A stretch of DNA of 40,004 bases from Nostoc sp. 'Peltigera membranacea cyanobiont' 210A (lineage in GTDB: Bacteria > Cyanobacteriota > Cyanobacteriia > Cyanobacteriales > Nostocaceae). Below the pieces are notes generated by a model. It was not told where the DNA came from, did no database searches, and saw only the letters and a list, made by a program, of their open reading frames with translations. A program made the position numbers and the translations under genes. The stretch covers positions 294,213 to 334,216 of the forward strand of contig NZ_NOLJ01000008.1 of assembly GCF_002246015.1 (NCBI RefSeq), in the 5' to 3' direction. Positions 7,084-16,400 of the stretch are shown here, in pieces; the stretch's first letter is position 1, and each line of letters starts with the position of its first letter.

Positions 7084-8283
7084 ATGCTTTATCAAGAACT
7101 TATTTCAAATAATCTAGTAAATGAATTTAAAACTTGTACTCAGTTGCAATACAATGGCAAATTAAATATTAAGAGTTCAAAGGGCAGCCAATGGACTTTT
7201 TACTATCGGCTGGGACGGATAGTTTGGGCAACAGGAGGAACTCATCCCTTCCGACGTTGGCGTAGACATATAGCCCAGAATTGTCCCCAGATTGATGTTG
7301 ATAAGTTGCAGTTACGTGGGCAAGACCTATCAATTGATTACTGGGACTATAAACTGATAGAAGTATTTTATAAAAAACAGAAAATTCAGAGAGAACAGAT
7401 TCAATCTATTGCGGAAAATACGATAGCAGAACTATTATTTGACCTAGCTTTGCAAGGAAATTTTGCTTCTCTAAGTTGCAATCGCAACCAAGAAGTTATC
7501 TTAGAAACCCCAATGAGCTTCACGAGTGCAGAAATGTCTGTAAAGCACATGCAAGACTCATGGAAAATTTGGTCAGAAGCAGGTTTAGCAAATTTTTCTC
7601 CTGACTTAGCACCAATTCTACGGCGACCAGAACAACTTGAGCAGATGGTAAGTCCATCTGTCTACAAAAACTTTGTAAATTTAATCAATGGCAAATTCAC
7701 TCTGCGAGATTTAGCCATGAAAATGAAGCAGAGTGTACTACCACTCACCCGTTCGTTGCTTCCTTATATCCTTAAAGGAATCATTGAATTGGTAGAAGTA
7801 CCTGACTTGCCTTTAGGAATTACTGAAGTCAACAATAACTCTACCACCACACAAGGCAAGAAGCGGATTGCTCCACTAGTGGCTTGCGTCGATGATAGCC
7901 CTCAAGTATGTAAAATGGTAGAGGATATTGTCACTTCCAATGGATTTAGGTTTGTCAAAATTCAAGATGCTGTACAAGCTCTACCAACCCTAATTCAGGA
8001 TAAACCAGACCTGATTTTTTTGGATTTGATTATGCCAGTTGCTAGTGGTTACGAAATTTGTACTCAGTTACGAAGAATATCTACATTTTCCAACACACCA
8101 ATAATTATATTAACAGGCAGTGATGGTCTTTTAGATAGAGTTCGTGCCAAAATAGTTGGTTCTACAGATTTTCTCACTAAACCTGTAATGACTGATAAGG
8201 TAATGAGTATAATACGTAAACATTTACCTACACAGAGCGTATCCAATGAAAAGAGTAAATCTAATTTAGAAGTTTGTAATTAG
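7084..8283 (+). CDS. pixG: PatA-type response regulator (PATAN-REC), PixG-like
   Basis: A 399-residue protein with a PATAN/DUF4388 N-terminal region and a C-terminal receiver domain. The N-terminal part starts MLYQELISNNLVNEFKTCTQ and contains the typical block QWTFYYRLGRIVWATGGTHP, then helical ENTIAELLFDLALQGNF. The receiver occupies about residues 262-385: ACVDDSPQVCKMVEDI holds the acidic pair, Asp314 in DLIFLDLIMP is the phosphorylation site, and the Lys is in FLTKPVM. PatA-like regulators (PixG, PilG-like TaxP1) are phosphorylated by CheA-like kinases and act on type IV pilus motors in phototaxis. It is first in the cluster and is followed by CheY, CheW, receptor and CheA genes, the order of the Synechocystis pixG-H-I-J-L (tax1) locus, which supports the name. 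Confidence 0.85.
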   Translation: MLYQELISNNLVNEFKTCTQLQYNGKLNIKSSKGSQWTFYYRLGRIVWATGGTHPFRRWRRHIAQNCPQIDVDKLQLRGQDLSIDYWDYKLIEVFYKKQKIQREQIQSIAENTIAELLFDLALQGNFASLSCNRNQEVILETPMSFTSAEMSVKHMQDSWKIWSEAGLANFSPDLAPILRRPEQLEQMVSPSVYKNFVNLINGKFTLRDLAMKMKQSVLPLTRSLLPYILKGIIELVEVPDLPLGITEVNNNSTTTQGKKRIAPLVACVDDSPQVCKMVEDIVTSNGFRFVKIQDAVQALPTLIQDKPDLIFLDLIMPVASGYEICTQLRRISTFSNTPIIILTGSDGLLDRVRAKIVGSTDFLTKPVMTDKVMSIIRKHLPTQSVSNEKSKSNLEVCN

Positions 8284-8766
8284 GGAAAGTTAGAGGCACT
8301 TTTTGGTTCTGAATTATTCCTCAAATTTTGTAGACTTTTCCACCTCAGTAAAAATTAAATTATTGAGGTTAAATAATTTTAAATTAACTCTGTTATTCAA
8401 ATCATTTATTTGCAATTTTAGATATATTATCACCTTTAAATTCTTTTGCTATCAGTCATTTTTACATTTGGAATCTTCAATCCAAAATGTAAAATCTAAA
8501 ATTAGGTTATCAAGCTATTTTATATTCAAAAAACTTATATTAAATAAGATTTTTAAGTACTTTCTCTGAGGTTGATAAATAAAGATTGAATCAAAATTAG
8601 ACAAATACAAATTTTTGTATTTATAGCAGTCCTATTTGATTTGTGAATATTGTTTAGGGCAAAGGGGTTAGGGCTAGTCTCTAGTCCCTTCCATGTCTTT
8701 TTGAGGAATCATTTAGGATTTGTCTATTTTGTTTACATTTTGAGAAAAAGTTAACGAGTAATTGCC
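8284..8766. other. Gap between pixG and pixH, no gene recognised
   Basis: A 483-bp stretch of about 75-80% A+T. An open frame at 8303-8569 is rich in Phe, Leu, Lys and Ile with no ribosome site and looks like chance. The gap is unusually long for an operon, so pixH may have an extra promoter here; I cannot place it. Confidence 0.4.
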
Positions 8767-9129
8767 ATGAATACTGTTTTAGTTGTTGAAGATGGCTTAA
8801 CAGATATGGAAATAATCAGCCGTTACTTGGAACAGGCAGGTTATTCTGTGATTAGCGCCACTAGTAGTGAAGAGGCTCAAGACAAAATAGATAAAAATAA
8901 GCCAGACTTAATATTTCTTGATGTAATTTTACCAGGTAAAAGTGGCTTTGAAATTTGCCGAGAACTGAAAAATAATCCTGACACTAGCAATATACCTGTG
9001 GTTTTTTGCTCTACAAAAAATAGTGATGTAGATAAAATTTGGGGTAATATGTTAGGCGCTGATGGTTATCTATCAAAACCGATCGATCGAGACGAACTAG
9101 TGGTAACTTTAAAGCGGTTACTTAATTAG
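8767..9129 (+). CDS. pixH: CheY-like single-domain response regulator, PixH-like
   Basis: A 120-residue stand-alone receiver. All functional residues are present: the acidic pair in VVVEDG (Glu8, Asp9), the phosphoacceptor Asp52 in IFLDVILPG, the Thr/Ser switch position in VFCSTKNS, and Lys104 in YLSKPID. It has no output domain, so it should act by protein contact, as a CheY or as a phosphate sink for the PixL kinase. The HisKA partner is inferred from cluster membership. It lies 123 bp before the CheW gene on the same strand. Confidence 0.9.
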   Translation: MNTVLVVEDGLTDMEIISRYLEQAGYSVISATSSEEAQDKIDKNKPDLIFLDVILPGKSGFEICRELKNNPDTSNIPVVFCSTKNSDVDKIWGNMLGADGYLSKPIDRDELVVTLKRLLN

Positions 9130-9252
9130 TGAAAATATCATAAATTAACAAATCCTAGAAGTTACTATTTTTTAGATTAATCTCTCCAAGAATAAACAAT
9201 AACTGCAAATAGTGGCTAAAGACAAATAATCAAGGACAAAGGATCGATAGCT

Positions 9253-9726
9253 TTGGAAACCCAGGAAAAGTTTTTAAGTTTTAATTTGGGAGTAACTGAT
9301 ACAGCCGTAATTTCTTTACAACACATCGCAGAAGTTTTGCAAGTATCATTACCAGAAATATGTGGCGTTCCTCAGATGCCAAGTAGTGTCTTGGGTATTT
9401 ATAATTGGCGCGGTGAGATGCTTTGGTTAGTCGATTTAGAGGCAATGTTAGGTTATCCTCCAATTTCACAAGGGTCAAATTTAGTTTCAAGAATGATGGC
9501 AATTGTTCTAGAAAATAAAGGTAAGTATTTGGGACTATTAGTTCGACAACTTATAGATATTGAATGGCTGGATACTAAAGAAATGAAACCCGCAAGTGCT
9601 GAATTATTTTATCCGAAAATATCACCTTTTTTACAGGGATACTTTATTAATGATTCAGAGGAGATAATTTTTAATTTGGATGCCACAACTATTATTCAAT
9701 CTCCAGCATGGGGAATTCATAATTGA
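9253..9726 (+). CDS. pixI: CheW-like adaptor, PixI-like
   Basis: A 157-residue CheW-domain protein that should bridge the PixJ receptor and the PixL kinase. The start is a TTG at 9253 with AAGGA about 17 bp upstream and GGA closer in; no in-frame ATG lies before it. The domain fills the protein: FNLGVTDTAVISLQHIAEVL gives the first strands, VPQMPSSVLGIYNWRGEMLW is the classic CheW core (motif NWRGE), and YLGLLVRQLIDIEWL is the later strand pair. The length is typical. It is followed 125 bp later by the receptor gene on the same strand. Confidence 0.9.
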   Translation: METQEKFLSFNLGVTDTAVISLQHIAEVLQVSLPEICGVPQMPSSVLGIYNWRGEMLWLVDLEAMLGYPPISQGSNLVSRMMAIVLENKGKYLGLLVRQLIDIEWLDTKEMKPASAELFYPKISPFLQGYFINDSEEIIFNLDATTIIQSPAWGIHN

Positions 9727-9851
9727 ATATTTAGTAAGGTGTGATTAGGTAGATTGTTTTGAAAAGTCCTAATCCTTAATGAGTAAATACCAGATAAATA
9801 TTGCTTGCCACATATCCAGTTATTACCAATCACAATTTTGAGGTTAATTAA

Positions 9852-12800
9852 ATGACATTTTTGTATAACAATAGCCATGAGAACGAGCATCTAATCTCTG
9901 AATTAGAAAATCAGAATGGTAACGCTCATATAGCAAATATTGCTAGTAATGAAATATCTTTATTAAATGCGATCGCTCTAGAATTTAAAAATTGGCGGCG
10001 ACAGTTGAAAGACATCGCAACTCACATGCGCCAAGCCCCAGACCTTGATACATTATTGAAAATTACTGTAGCACAAATTAGAGAAAAGATTGGCTGCGAT
10101 CGCGCCTTAATTTATCAGTTTATTTCGCGGGAATCAGGTAATGTTTTAGCCGAATCGAGAACACTAGGTTGGACACCAACTTTAGGCGAAAATATTCCGG
10201 GAATTATTTTTGGCTTATATACCAATCAAGACTATATAGAAGCTGTAGTTATTGACGATATCAATCAGATTCAACTTACCCCTTATCAAAAGCAACTGCT
10301 AGATAAATTTCAAATTAAAGCTAGTTTGAGTTTACCGATTGTAGTAGAAGGTAAAGTGTGGGGTTTATTAGTAGTCAATAATTGCTACTCAACGCGGCGG
10401 TGGCAAGAAGTAGAAATTAGCCTACTATCTCAACTGACAACAGAACTAATTTACAAATTACAGAGCTTTGAATTCCAAAAAGAACAGCAACAGCGGCTGC
10501 TAGCAAAAAAATCGGTAGCCAAAGTCATCGACAAAATTCTACGGATATCAAATGTCGATAAGCTTTTTCAAACAACCACTCAAGAAGTACGTCAATTACT
10601 AAAATGCGATCGCGTCGGTGTCTATCGCTTCAAACCTGACTGGAGTGGCGAGTTTGTCGCTGAGTCAGTGGGTAATGGCTGGATAAAAATGGTCGGCCCT
10701 GATTTTTACATGGTCTGGGAAGATACCCACTTACAAGACACTCAAGGAGGACGTTATGCCAAGGGTGAAAGCTTTGTAGTCAATGACATTTATCAAATGG
10801 GCCATTCTCAATGTCATATTGACATTTTAGAGCAATATGAAATGAAGGCTTACATCATTGCACCCATATTTGCTGGAGAAAAATTATGGGGTTTGTTGGC
10901 AGCTTATCAAAATTCTGGGCCTCGTGATTGGCAACCTTGGGAAGAAACCTTTGTAACTCAAATTGGATTGCAATTTGGTGTAGCTATCTCACAAGGGGAA
11001 TATCTCGAACAAGTGCAGACAAAATCTGAGCAACTAGCTCAAATAGTTGAACAAGAAAAAGTTTTCACTAAGATAGTCAACCGCATCAGACAATCTTCAG
11101 ATGTAGAAAGTGTCTTCAAAACAACCACTCAAGAAGTGCGTCAATCACTACAATGCGATCGCGTCGCCGTCTATCGTTTTAACCCTGACTGGGGTGGTGA
11201 ATTTGTGGCTGAGTCAGTGAGTACTGGTTGGACAAAACTGGTAGGCCCTGATATCAAAACCGTTTTGGATGATACCTACTTGCAAGAAACTAAGGGAGGT
11301 CGGTATGTCAGAGGTGAAAACTTTATCGTTAATAATATCTATGAAGTAGGTTTAGCTCCCTGTCATATTGAGATTTTAGAGCAGTTTGAAGCCAAGGCTT
11401 ACATAATTGTTCCGATATTTTTCGGGGATAAATTGTGGGGATTGCTGGCAGCTTATCAAAATTCTAGCTCCCGTGAATGGCAAAGCTGGGAAGTGAACTT
11501 TTTGGTTCAAACTAGCTTGCAATTTAGCCTAGCTAAATCACAGATAGATTATTTGGAATTAGTGCGAGTCAAATCTGAGAAACTAGCTCAAATAGCAGAA
11601 CAAGAGAAAGCTGTCACCAAAATCAGTAACCGCATCCGCCAATCTTTAGATGTAGAAGAAATCTTCAAAACAACGACTCAAGAACTTAGGCAATTAATGC
11701 GATGCGATCGCGTCGCTGTGTATCGCTTCAATCCTAACTGGAGTGGGGAATTTGTCGCAGAGTCAGCAGGTCATCTTTGGGTCAAACTGGTAGGCGCCGA
11801 TATCAAAACTGTCTGGGAAGATACCCACTTACAAGAAACTCAAGGAGGTCGATATGCCCAAGGGGAAAACTTTGTTGTAAATGATATCTATCAAGTAGGT
11901 CATTCTCCTTGTCACATTGAAGTTTTAGAGCAATTTGAAGCCAAAGCTTATGTAATTGTTCCTGTATTTGCTGGGGAACAATTGTGGGGATTGCTGGCAG
12001 CTTATCAGAATTCGGGAACTCGTGATTGGGAAGAATTAGAAGTTACTTTGTTAGCACGTATTGGCAGCCAGTTAGGACTGGCATTACAACACACCGAATA
12101 CTTGCAACAAGTAGAAGCGCAGTCAGCAAAATTAGCAGAAGCCGCAACACGGGAAAAGGCAGCTAAGGAGTTACTACAACAACGATCCATTCAACTCTTA
12201 AAAGCCCTTAGACCCGCCCTTGACGGCGACTTAACAGTACGCGCACCGATTACAGAAGACGAGCTAGGCACGATCGCTGATGCTTACAATAATACTCTGC
12301 AAGCACTGCGGCAAATTGTTGTTCAAGTACAAGGGGCTGCTCAACAAGTTGCCCAAACTTCTAGCAATAGCGAGTCTTCACTAGCGGGACTAACTAATCT
12401 GGCACAACAACAATCTGAGGAGATTACCGCAGCCTTAGATGACATTCAACAGATGGTGGACTCTACTCAAGCTGTAGTAGCGAATGCTGAGTTAGTACAA
12501 CTAGCAGTGCAAAAAGCCAATAAAACTGTAGAGTCTGGCGATACTGCCATGAACCTGACTGTAAAAGCCATCCAAGGAATTCGTGAAACCGTTGCTCAAA
12601 CCAGCAAAAAGATTAAACGCCTCAGCGAATCCTCACAAAAAATCTCCAAAGTGGTGAATTTGATTGGTAATTTTGCCACACAGACAAACGTACTCGCTTT
12701 GAATGCAGCCATTGAAGCTACTCGTGCTGGTGAATATGGCAAAGGCTTTGCAGTTGTAGCTGATGAAGTCCGTTCTTTATCTCGCCAATCAGCAGCAGCA

Positions 12801-13160
12801 ACCATCGAAATTGAAAAATTAGTTCAGGAGATTCAAGCAGAAACCGGGGAAGTTGCAGTAGCAATGGAAACTGGTATTCAGCAGGTAGTAGAAGGTACAA
12901 ATCTTGTTAGCGACACTCGCCAAAACTTAAATGCGATCGTTTCTGCGACTGCCGAAATTAGTCAGCTAATCGAGCGAATTACCGCAGCAACTCAAAAACA
13001 AATGGCGCAATCTGTAACAGTAACTAAATCAATGCAAGATGTCGCAGAAATTGCCGATAAAACTTTTGCTGAATCTCAAGAAATTGCGACTGTATTCCAA
13101 GATTTATCAGGAATGGCGCAAGAGCTATTAACAACTGCTAGTAAGTTTAAAGTTAAATGA
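9852..13160 (+). CDS. pixJ: Methyl-accepting phototaxis receptor with cyanobacteriochrome GAF domains, PixJ-like
   Basis: A 1102-residue receptor. Four GAF domains (about 55-190, 230-375, 413-560, 596-745) are followed by a HAMP-like segment (LLKALRPALDGDLTVRAP, ~770-830) and a chemoreceptor signalling domain (850-1100; tip region ATQTNVLALNAAIEATRAGE and GKGFAVVADEVRSLS). There is no obvious transmembrane segment. GAF2, GAF3 and GAF4 each carry the bilin-attachment Cys-His (Cys321, Cys504, Cys687, in SQCHIDI, APCHIEI, SPCHIEV) and the LQ[DE]T[QK]GGRY block of red/green-type cyanobacteriochromes. GAF1 has no such Cys. From memory, Trp289, Asp291, Cys321 and His322 match the chromophore residues and numbering reported for Anabaena AnPixJ GAF2, so this appears to be its orthologue. 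GAF3 has Leu472 where GAF2 and GAF4 have Trp. No DxCF second-Cys motif was seen. It should signal through PixI to PixL. Confidence 0.92.
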   Translation: MTFLYNNSHENEHLISELENQNGNAHIANIASNEISLLNAIALEFKNWRRQLKDIATHMRQAPDLDTLLKITVAQIREKIGCDRALIYQFISRESGNVLAESRTLGWTPTLGENIPGIIFGLYTNQDYIEAVVIDDINQIQLTPYQKQLLDKFQIKASLSLPIVVEGKVWGLLVVNNCYSTRRWQEVEISLLSQLTTELIYKLQSFEFQKEQQQRLLAKKSVAKVIDKILRISNVDKLFQTTTQEVRQLLKCDRVGVYRFKPDWSGEFVAESVGNGWIKMVGPDFYMVWEDTHLQDTQGGRYAKGESFVVNDIYQMGHSQCHIDILEQYEMKAYIIAPIFAGEKLWGLLAAYQNSGPRDWQPWEETFVTQIGLQFGVAISQGEYLEQVQTKSEQLAQIVEQEKVFTKIVNRIRQSSDVESVFKTTTQEVRQSLQCDRVAVYRFNPDWGGEFVAESVSTGWTKLVGPDIKTVLDDTYLQETKGGRYVRGENFIVNNIYEVGLAPCHIEILEQFEAKAYIIVPIFFGDKLWGLLAAYQNSSSREWQSWEVNFLVQTSLQFSLAKSQIDYLELVRVKSEKLAQIAEQEKAVTKISNRIRQSLDVEEIFKTTTQELRQLMRCDRVAVYRFNPNWSGEFVAESAGHLWVKLVGADIKTVWEDTHLQETQGGRYAQGENFVVNDIYQVGHSPCHIEVLEQFEAKAYVIVPVFAGEQLWGLLAAYQNSGTRDWEELEVTLLARIGSQLGLALQHTEYLQQVEAQSAKLAEAATREKAAKELLQQRSIQLLKALRPALDGDLTVRAPITEDELGTIADAYNNTLQALRQIVVQVQGAAQQVAQTSSNSESSLAGLTNLAQQQSEEITAALDDIQQMVDSTQAVVANAELVQLAVQKANKTVESGDTAMNLTVKAIQGIRETVAQTSKKIKRLSESSQKISKVVNLIGNFATQTNVLALNAAIEATRAGEYGKGFAVVADEVRSLSRQSAAATIEIEKLVQEIQAETGEVAVAMETGIQQVVEGTNLVSDTRQNLNAIVSATAEISQLIERITAATQKQMAQSVTVTKSMQDVAEIADKTFAESQEIATVFQDLSGMAQELLTTASKFKVK
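10510..12110 (+). repeat. Three tandem GAF-coding units of 549 bp in pixJ
   Basis: The bilin cysteines are exactly 183 codons apart (321, 504, 687), and long blocks such as TTTQE[VL]RQ, CDRV.VYRF and LWGLLAAYQNS recur in register. This indicates duplication of one GAF-plus-linker unit. Confidence 0.85.
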
Positions 13161-13165
13161 AAAAT

Positions 13166-13184
13166 AGTTAGGAGTTAGGAGTTA
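13166..13184 (+). repeat. Heptamer repeat, AGTTAGG type
   Basis: About 2.7 copies of AGTTAGG directly after the pixJ stop codon, like the other short tandem heptamers in the window. Confidence 0.6.
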
Positions 13185-13341
13185 TTAGGTCAAAGCATTA
13201 ATTATATAAAGCACTATTTGATTGGCAAATGTAAAATGCTTTGACCTTACTTAATTACTGATAACTTTTTAGTTAAAGATAGGAAAAGAGTAATTGGCAG
13301 AGAGTGTTATTTAACAGAAGAGTTTTAAATTTGCTTTATAA

Positions 13342-13449
13342 ATTATTCACCTATATATCAAACTGCAAGAGCAACGTGAATATGTGCTTTCTAAGCAATT
13401 ACTACGAAGTGGGACAAGTATTGGCGCGAATGTTGAAGAGGTTATATGA
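13342..13449 (+). pseudogene. Remnant of a four-helix-bundle (S23-like) protein gene
   Basis: An open stretch between the TAA at 13339 and the TGA at 13447-13449 reads LQEQREYVLSKQLLRSGTS followed by IGANVEEVI. This is the second-helix signature (LRSGTSIGANVEEA) of the 23S-intervening-sequence four-helix-bundle family. It has no start codon or first helix and stops early. The final TGA overlaps the pixL start (ATG at 13446). A full gene of the same family lies at 37566-37982, though of a different subtype (RRSSRSVCANMAEAWRKRR). Confidence 0.75.
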
Positions 13450-16400
13450 TTACAGATAACGAAATCCGCGAACAAGGGTACATCTATTTTCTGGCTGAAG
13501 CCCCGGAATTAGTCCAAATTATTGAACAAGAACTATTTAGCTTATCGGAAGATTATAGCATTACTAAAATTCACAATTTAATGCGGGCTACTCATACACT
13601 TAAAGGTGGTGCAGCTAACGTTGGGCTAGAATTAATTAAGACGATCGCCCATTTTTTAGAAGATGTATTTAATGCTTTATACAATCCAAAAGTAGTAGTA
13701 GATGCAGAATTACAAACACTTTTATTACAAGCTTATGAATGTTTGAGCATAGCATTAAATACTGAACTCATAGGTAGTACTGTTAATGACGAAGAACTGC
13801 TTCACCGAGCGACTTCAGTGTTTGTACAGTTGCAAGAGAATCTGGGCGATGCATTTGGTGCTGAATCTCATATTCCCACTTCTGAAGAATTGGGATTTGA
13901 TATTGTGCAATCTGTTTTTGAAGTAGGAGTAGAACAACGTCTAAACAGTATTGCTGATGTTATTAAAAATCCACCAAATAATGATGAATTTATCGAGTTT
14001 TTACACTCTCAAGCTGAAGTATTTCTGGGCTTGGCAGAATCTCTAAATTTACCTGGATTGGGAGAAATTTCCCAAACGATTCTCTCAGCGCTGCAAGCAA
14101 ATCCCAGCCAAGTACAGCAAATTGCAGAAATTGCCCTTGCAGATTTACAACAAGCAAAAAAATTAGTGTTAGAAGGCGATCGCACATCTGGTGGAGAACC
14201 GTCTTCAGGTTTGCAAAAACTCGTAGTAGTGGCAAATAATGAGTTATCTGAAGAATTGCCAAATAATTCATTTGCTGACACATTTATCATCGATGTAGAA
14301 AAATTTTATCAATTTCTGACTACATCTGATACCAATAAAAATGAATCGGTAAATCCAACAACTGCTAAATTCTATTTAAAAGTAATTCACTACATTTTTG
14401 GCTGGTTTAATCACCAGATGCAAATACCAGAGACGGAACTAAATTTAACTTTACTAGTTCCCAGATTAGAAAAAAGAAGTCTGCTGAATTATATCGAAAA
14501 CTGGCTGAAAGACTTTCTTGATTTTGTTCAAGATGAAGAAGATAGTCAAAGTCTTTGTATTTATCGACGTGGGATTATCTTAATCATTTTATTTGCAGTT
14601 GCAAAATTTCAATATTCTCTGAAAGCATCTGATAGCTACCTCTCAGCAATTAAAATATTACAAAACCAAATTCATAAATTAGCAAAAGAATATAAAAGTT
14701 ATCCTCCTGTTACTAGTGAAGAGAAAAATTGGCTTGATAGTCCCAAGTTACAAAAACTGTTAGTTATTAAAGAGATTGTATCTTCTCAATCAACTGATAA
14801 CTTACTAGAAGCAATCTGGGGAGAAGAAGCTAGGCAGAACCATGTTGTTGAAGTCGTGATAACCCAGGCTGATAATTCTTCAGAAAAGCTTGATTCATTA
14901 ACTGTCAGCGAGCAAGTAGTTATAGACGTTCCGAAAACAGCTATTGAAGTCATCCCTGATATAGCTACACAAATCAACAAAGAAATAGACGATAAATCAG
15001 AGTATGTTCAAACTAAAAACTTGCGTCAACCTTCATTTATTCGGGTAGATACAGAGAGACTGCAACACCTCAATTATTTAGCAGGAGAATTGCTGATTTA
15101 CCAAAAACGGCGTAGTTTACAAGATGAACAGGTCAAAGAAATAATTGAGCAACTAGTACAGCAACTCACTAGACATCAAACAACTTTAAACGATTTACGC
15201 GATCTACCTTTACAAATACAAAATATTACCTCACAACAAACGCAAAGTTTTGCAGTGGATTTTGACTCTCTAGAAATGGATGTATATACAGAATTTCACA
15301 TGACATTGCATGAAGCAATAGAAGAGACATTGCAACTACAAGAAACCACAGAGTCTCTCGATTTGCTTCTGACACAAGCTACTCAAATTAGTGATAAAAA
15401 AGAGAATTTAACTCTTAATATTATAGATAGCTTAGTCGAAGCAAGAATGTCGCCTTTAGGCAATATTTTGAATCGTTTCCCCCACATGGTAAACAAGTTG
15501 GGGAATGTTCATGCAAAACTTGTAAAATTAAAACTTACTGGTAGCGAAGTACTGGTAGATAAAGCGATCGCAGAAAAGCTCTACGATCCTTTGTTACACT
15601 TAGTGCGTAATGCTTTTGACCACGGTATTGAAGCTCCGCAAGTTCGCCGAGAGCTTGGTAAACCAGAAGAAGGTTTAATCGAAATCTGCGCTTATCATCA
15701 GGGTAGCCAAACTGTTATCGAAGTTCGTGATGATGGTCAAGGATTGAATTTAGACAGAATTCGTAGAAAAGCTGCTGAACTTTATCCCATACAAACTGAA
15801 GAAAAAACTAGAAATTATGCTTCTAGTCTGGCTGAACCTGAACTTTTAGATTTGATATTTTCGCCTGGATTTACTACTGCAAATAAAGTAAGTGAAATTT
15901 CTGGGCGTGGCATGGGTTTAGATATTGTGCGTACTCAGATGCACGCACTCAACGGCTCGATTTCAGTTCAATCCTTACCCAACCAAGGAACAATATTCAT
16001 ACTCAAAATTCCTTTTTCTATGACTACAGAAAAGTTAATGCTTGTTCAAGCCAAAGGTGTTGTTTATGGTCTGATGTTGGACAGTATCGAAAGAATATTG
16101 ATTCCCTCTGAACAACAGATTAAAGAAATTGAAGGGAAAAAAGTCTTGTATTGGAATATAGACAATGATGAGACTATGGTTAGCCTTCGTCAACTTTCAA
16201 AGTTGATTAATTATAATGGTTCATTCATTAATAATGGGACTCCATACAACACTTCAAATACTCATGACCCAAGTGTAGCGAACAATCCGGTGCTTTTGCT
16301 ACAGCGAAATCAGGGAAAGGTTGCTTTAGAAGTTGACCAAATAATCGGCGAACAAGAACTGGTAATCAGACCTTTAGGAAATGCGATCGCACCGCCAAAA

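Noticed and set aside
8303..8569. 88-codon open frame between pixG and pixH
   Set aside because: Phe/Leu/Lys/Ile-rich translation of very AT-rich DNA; no start signal and no recognisable fold.
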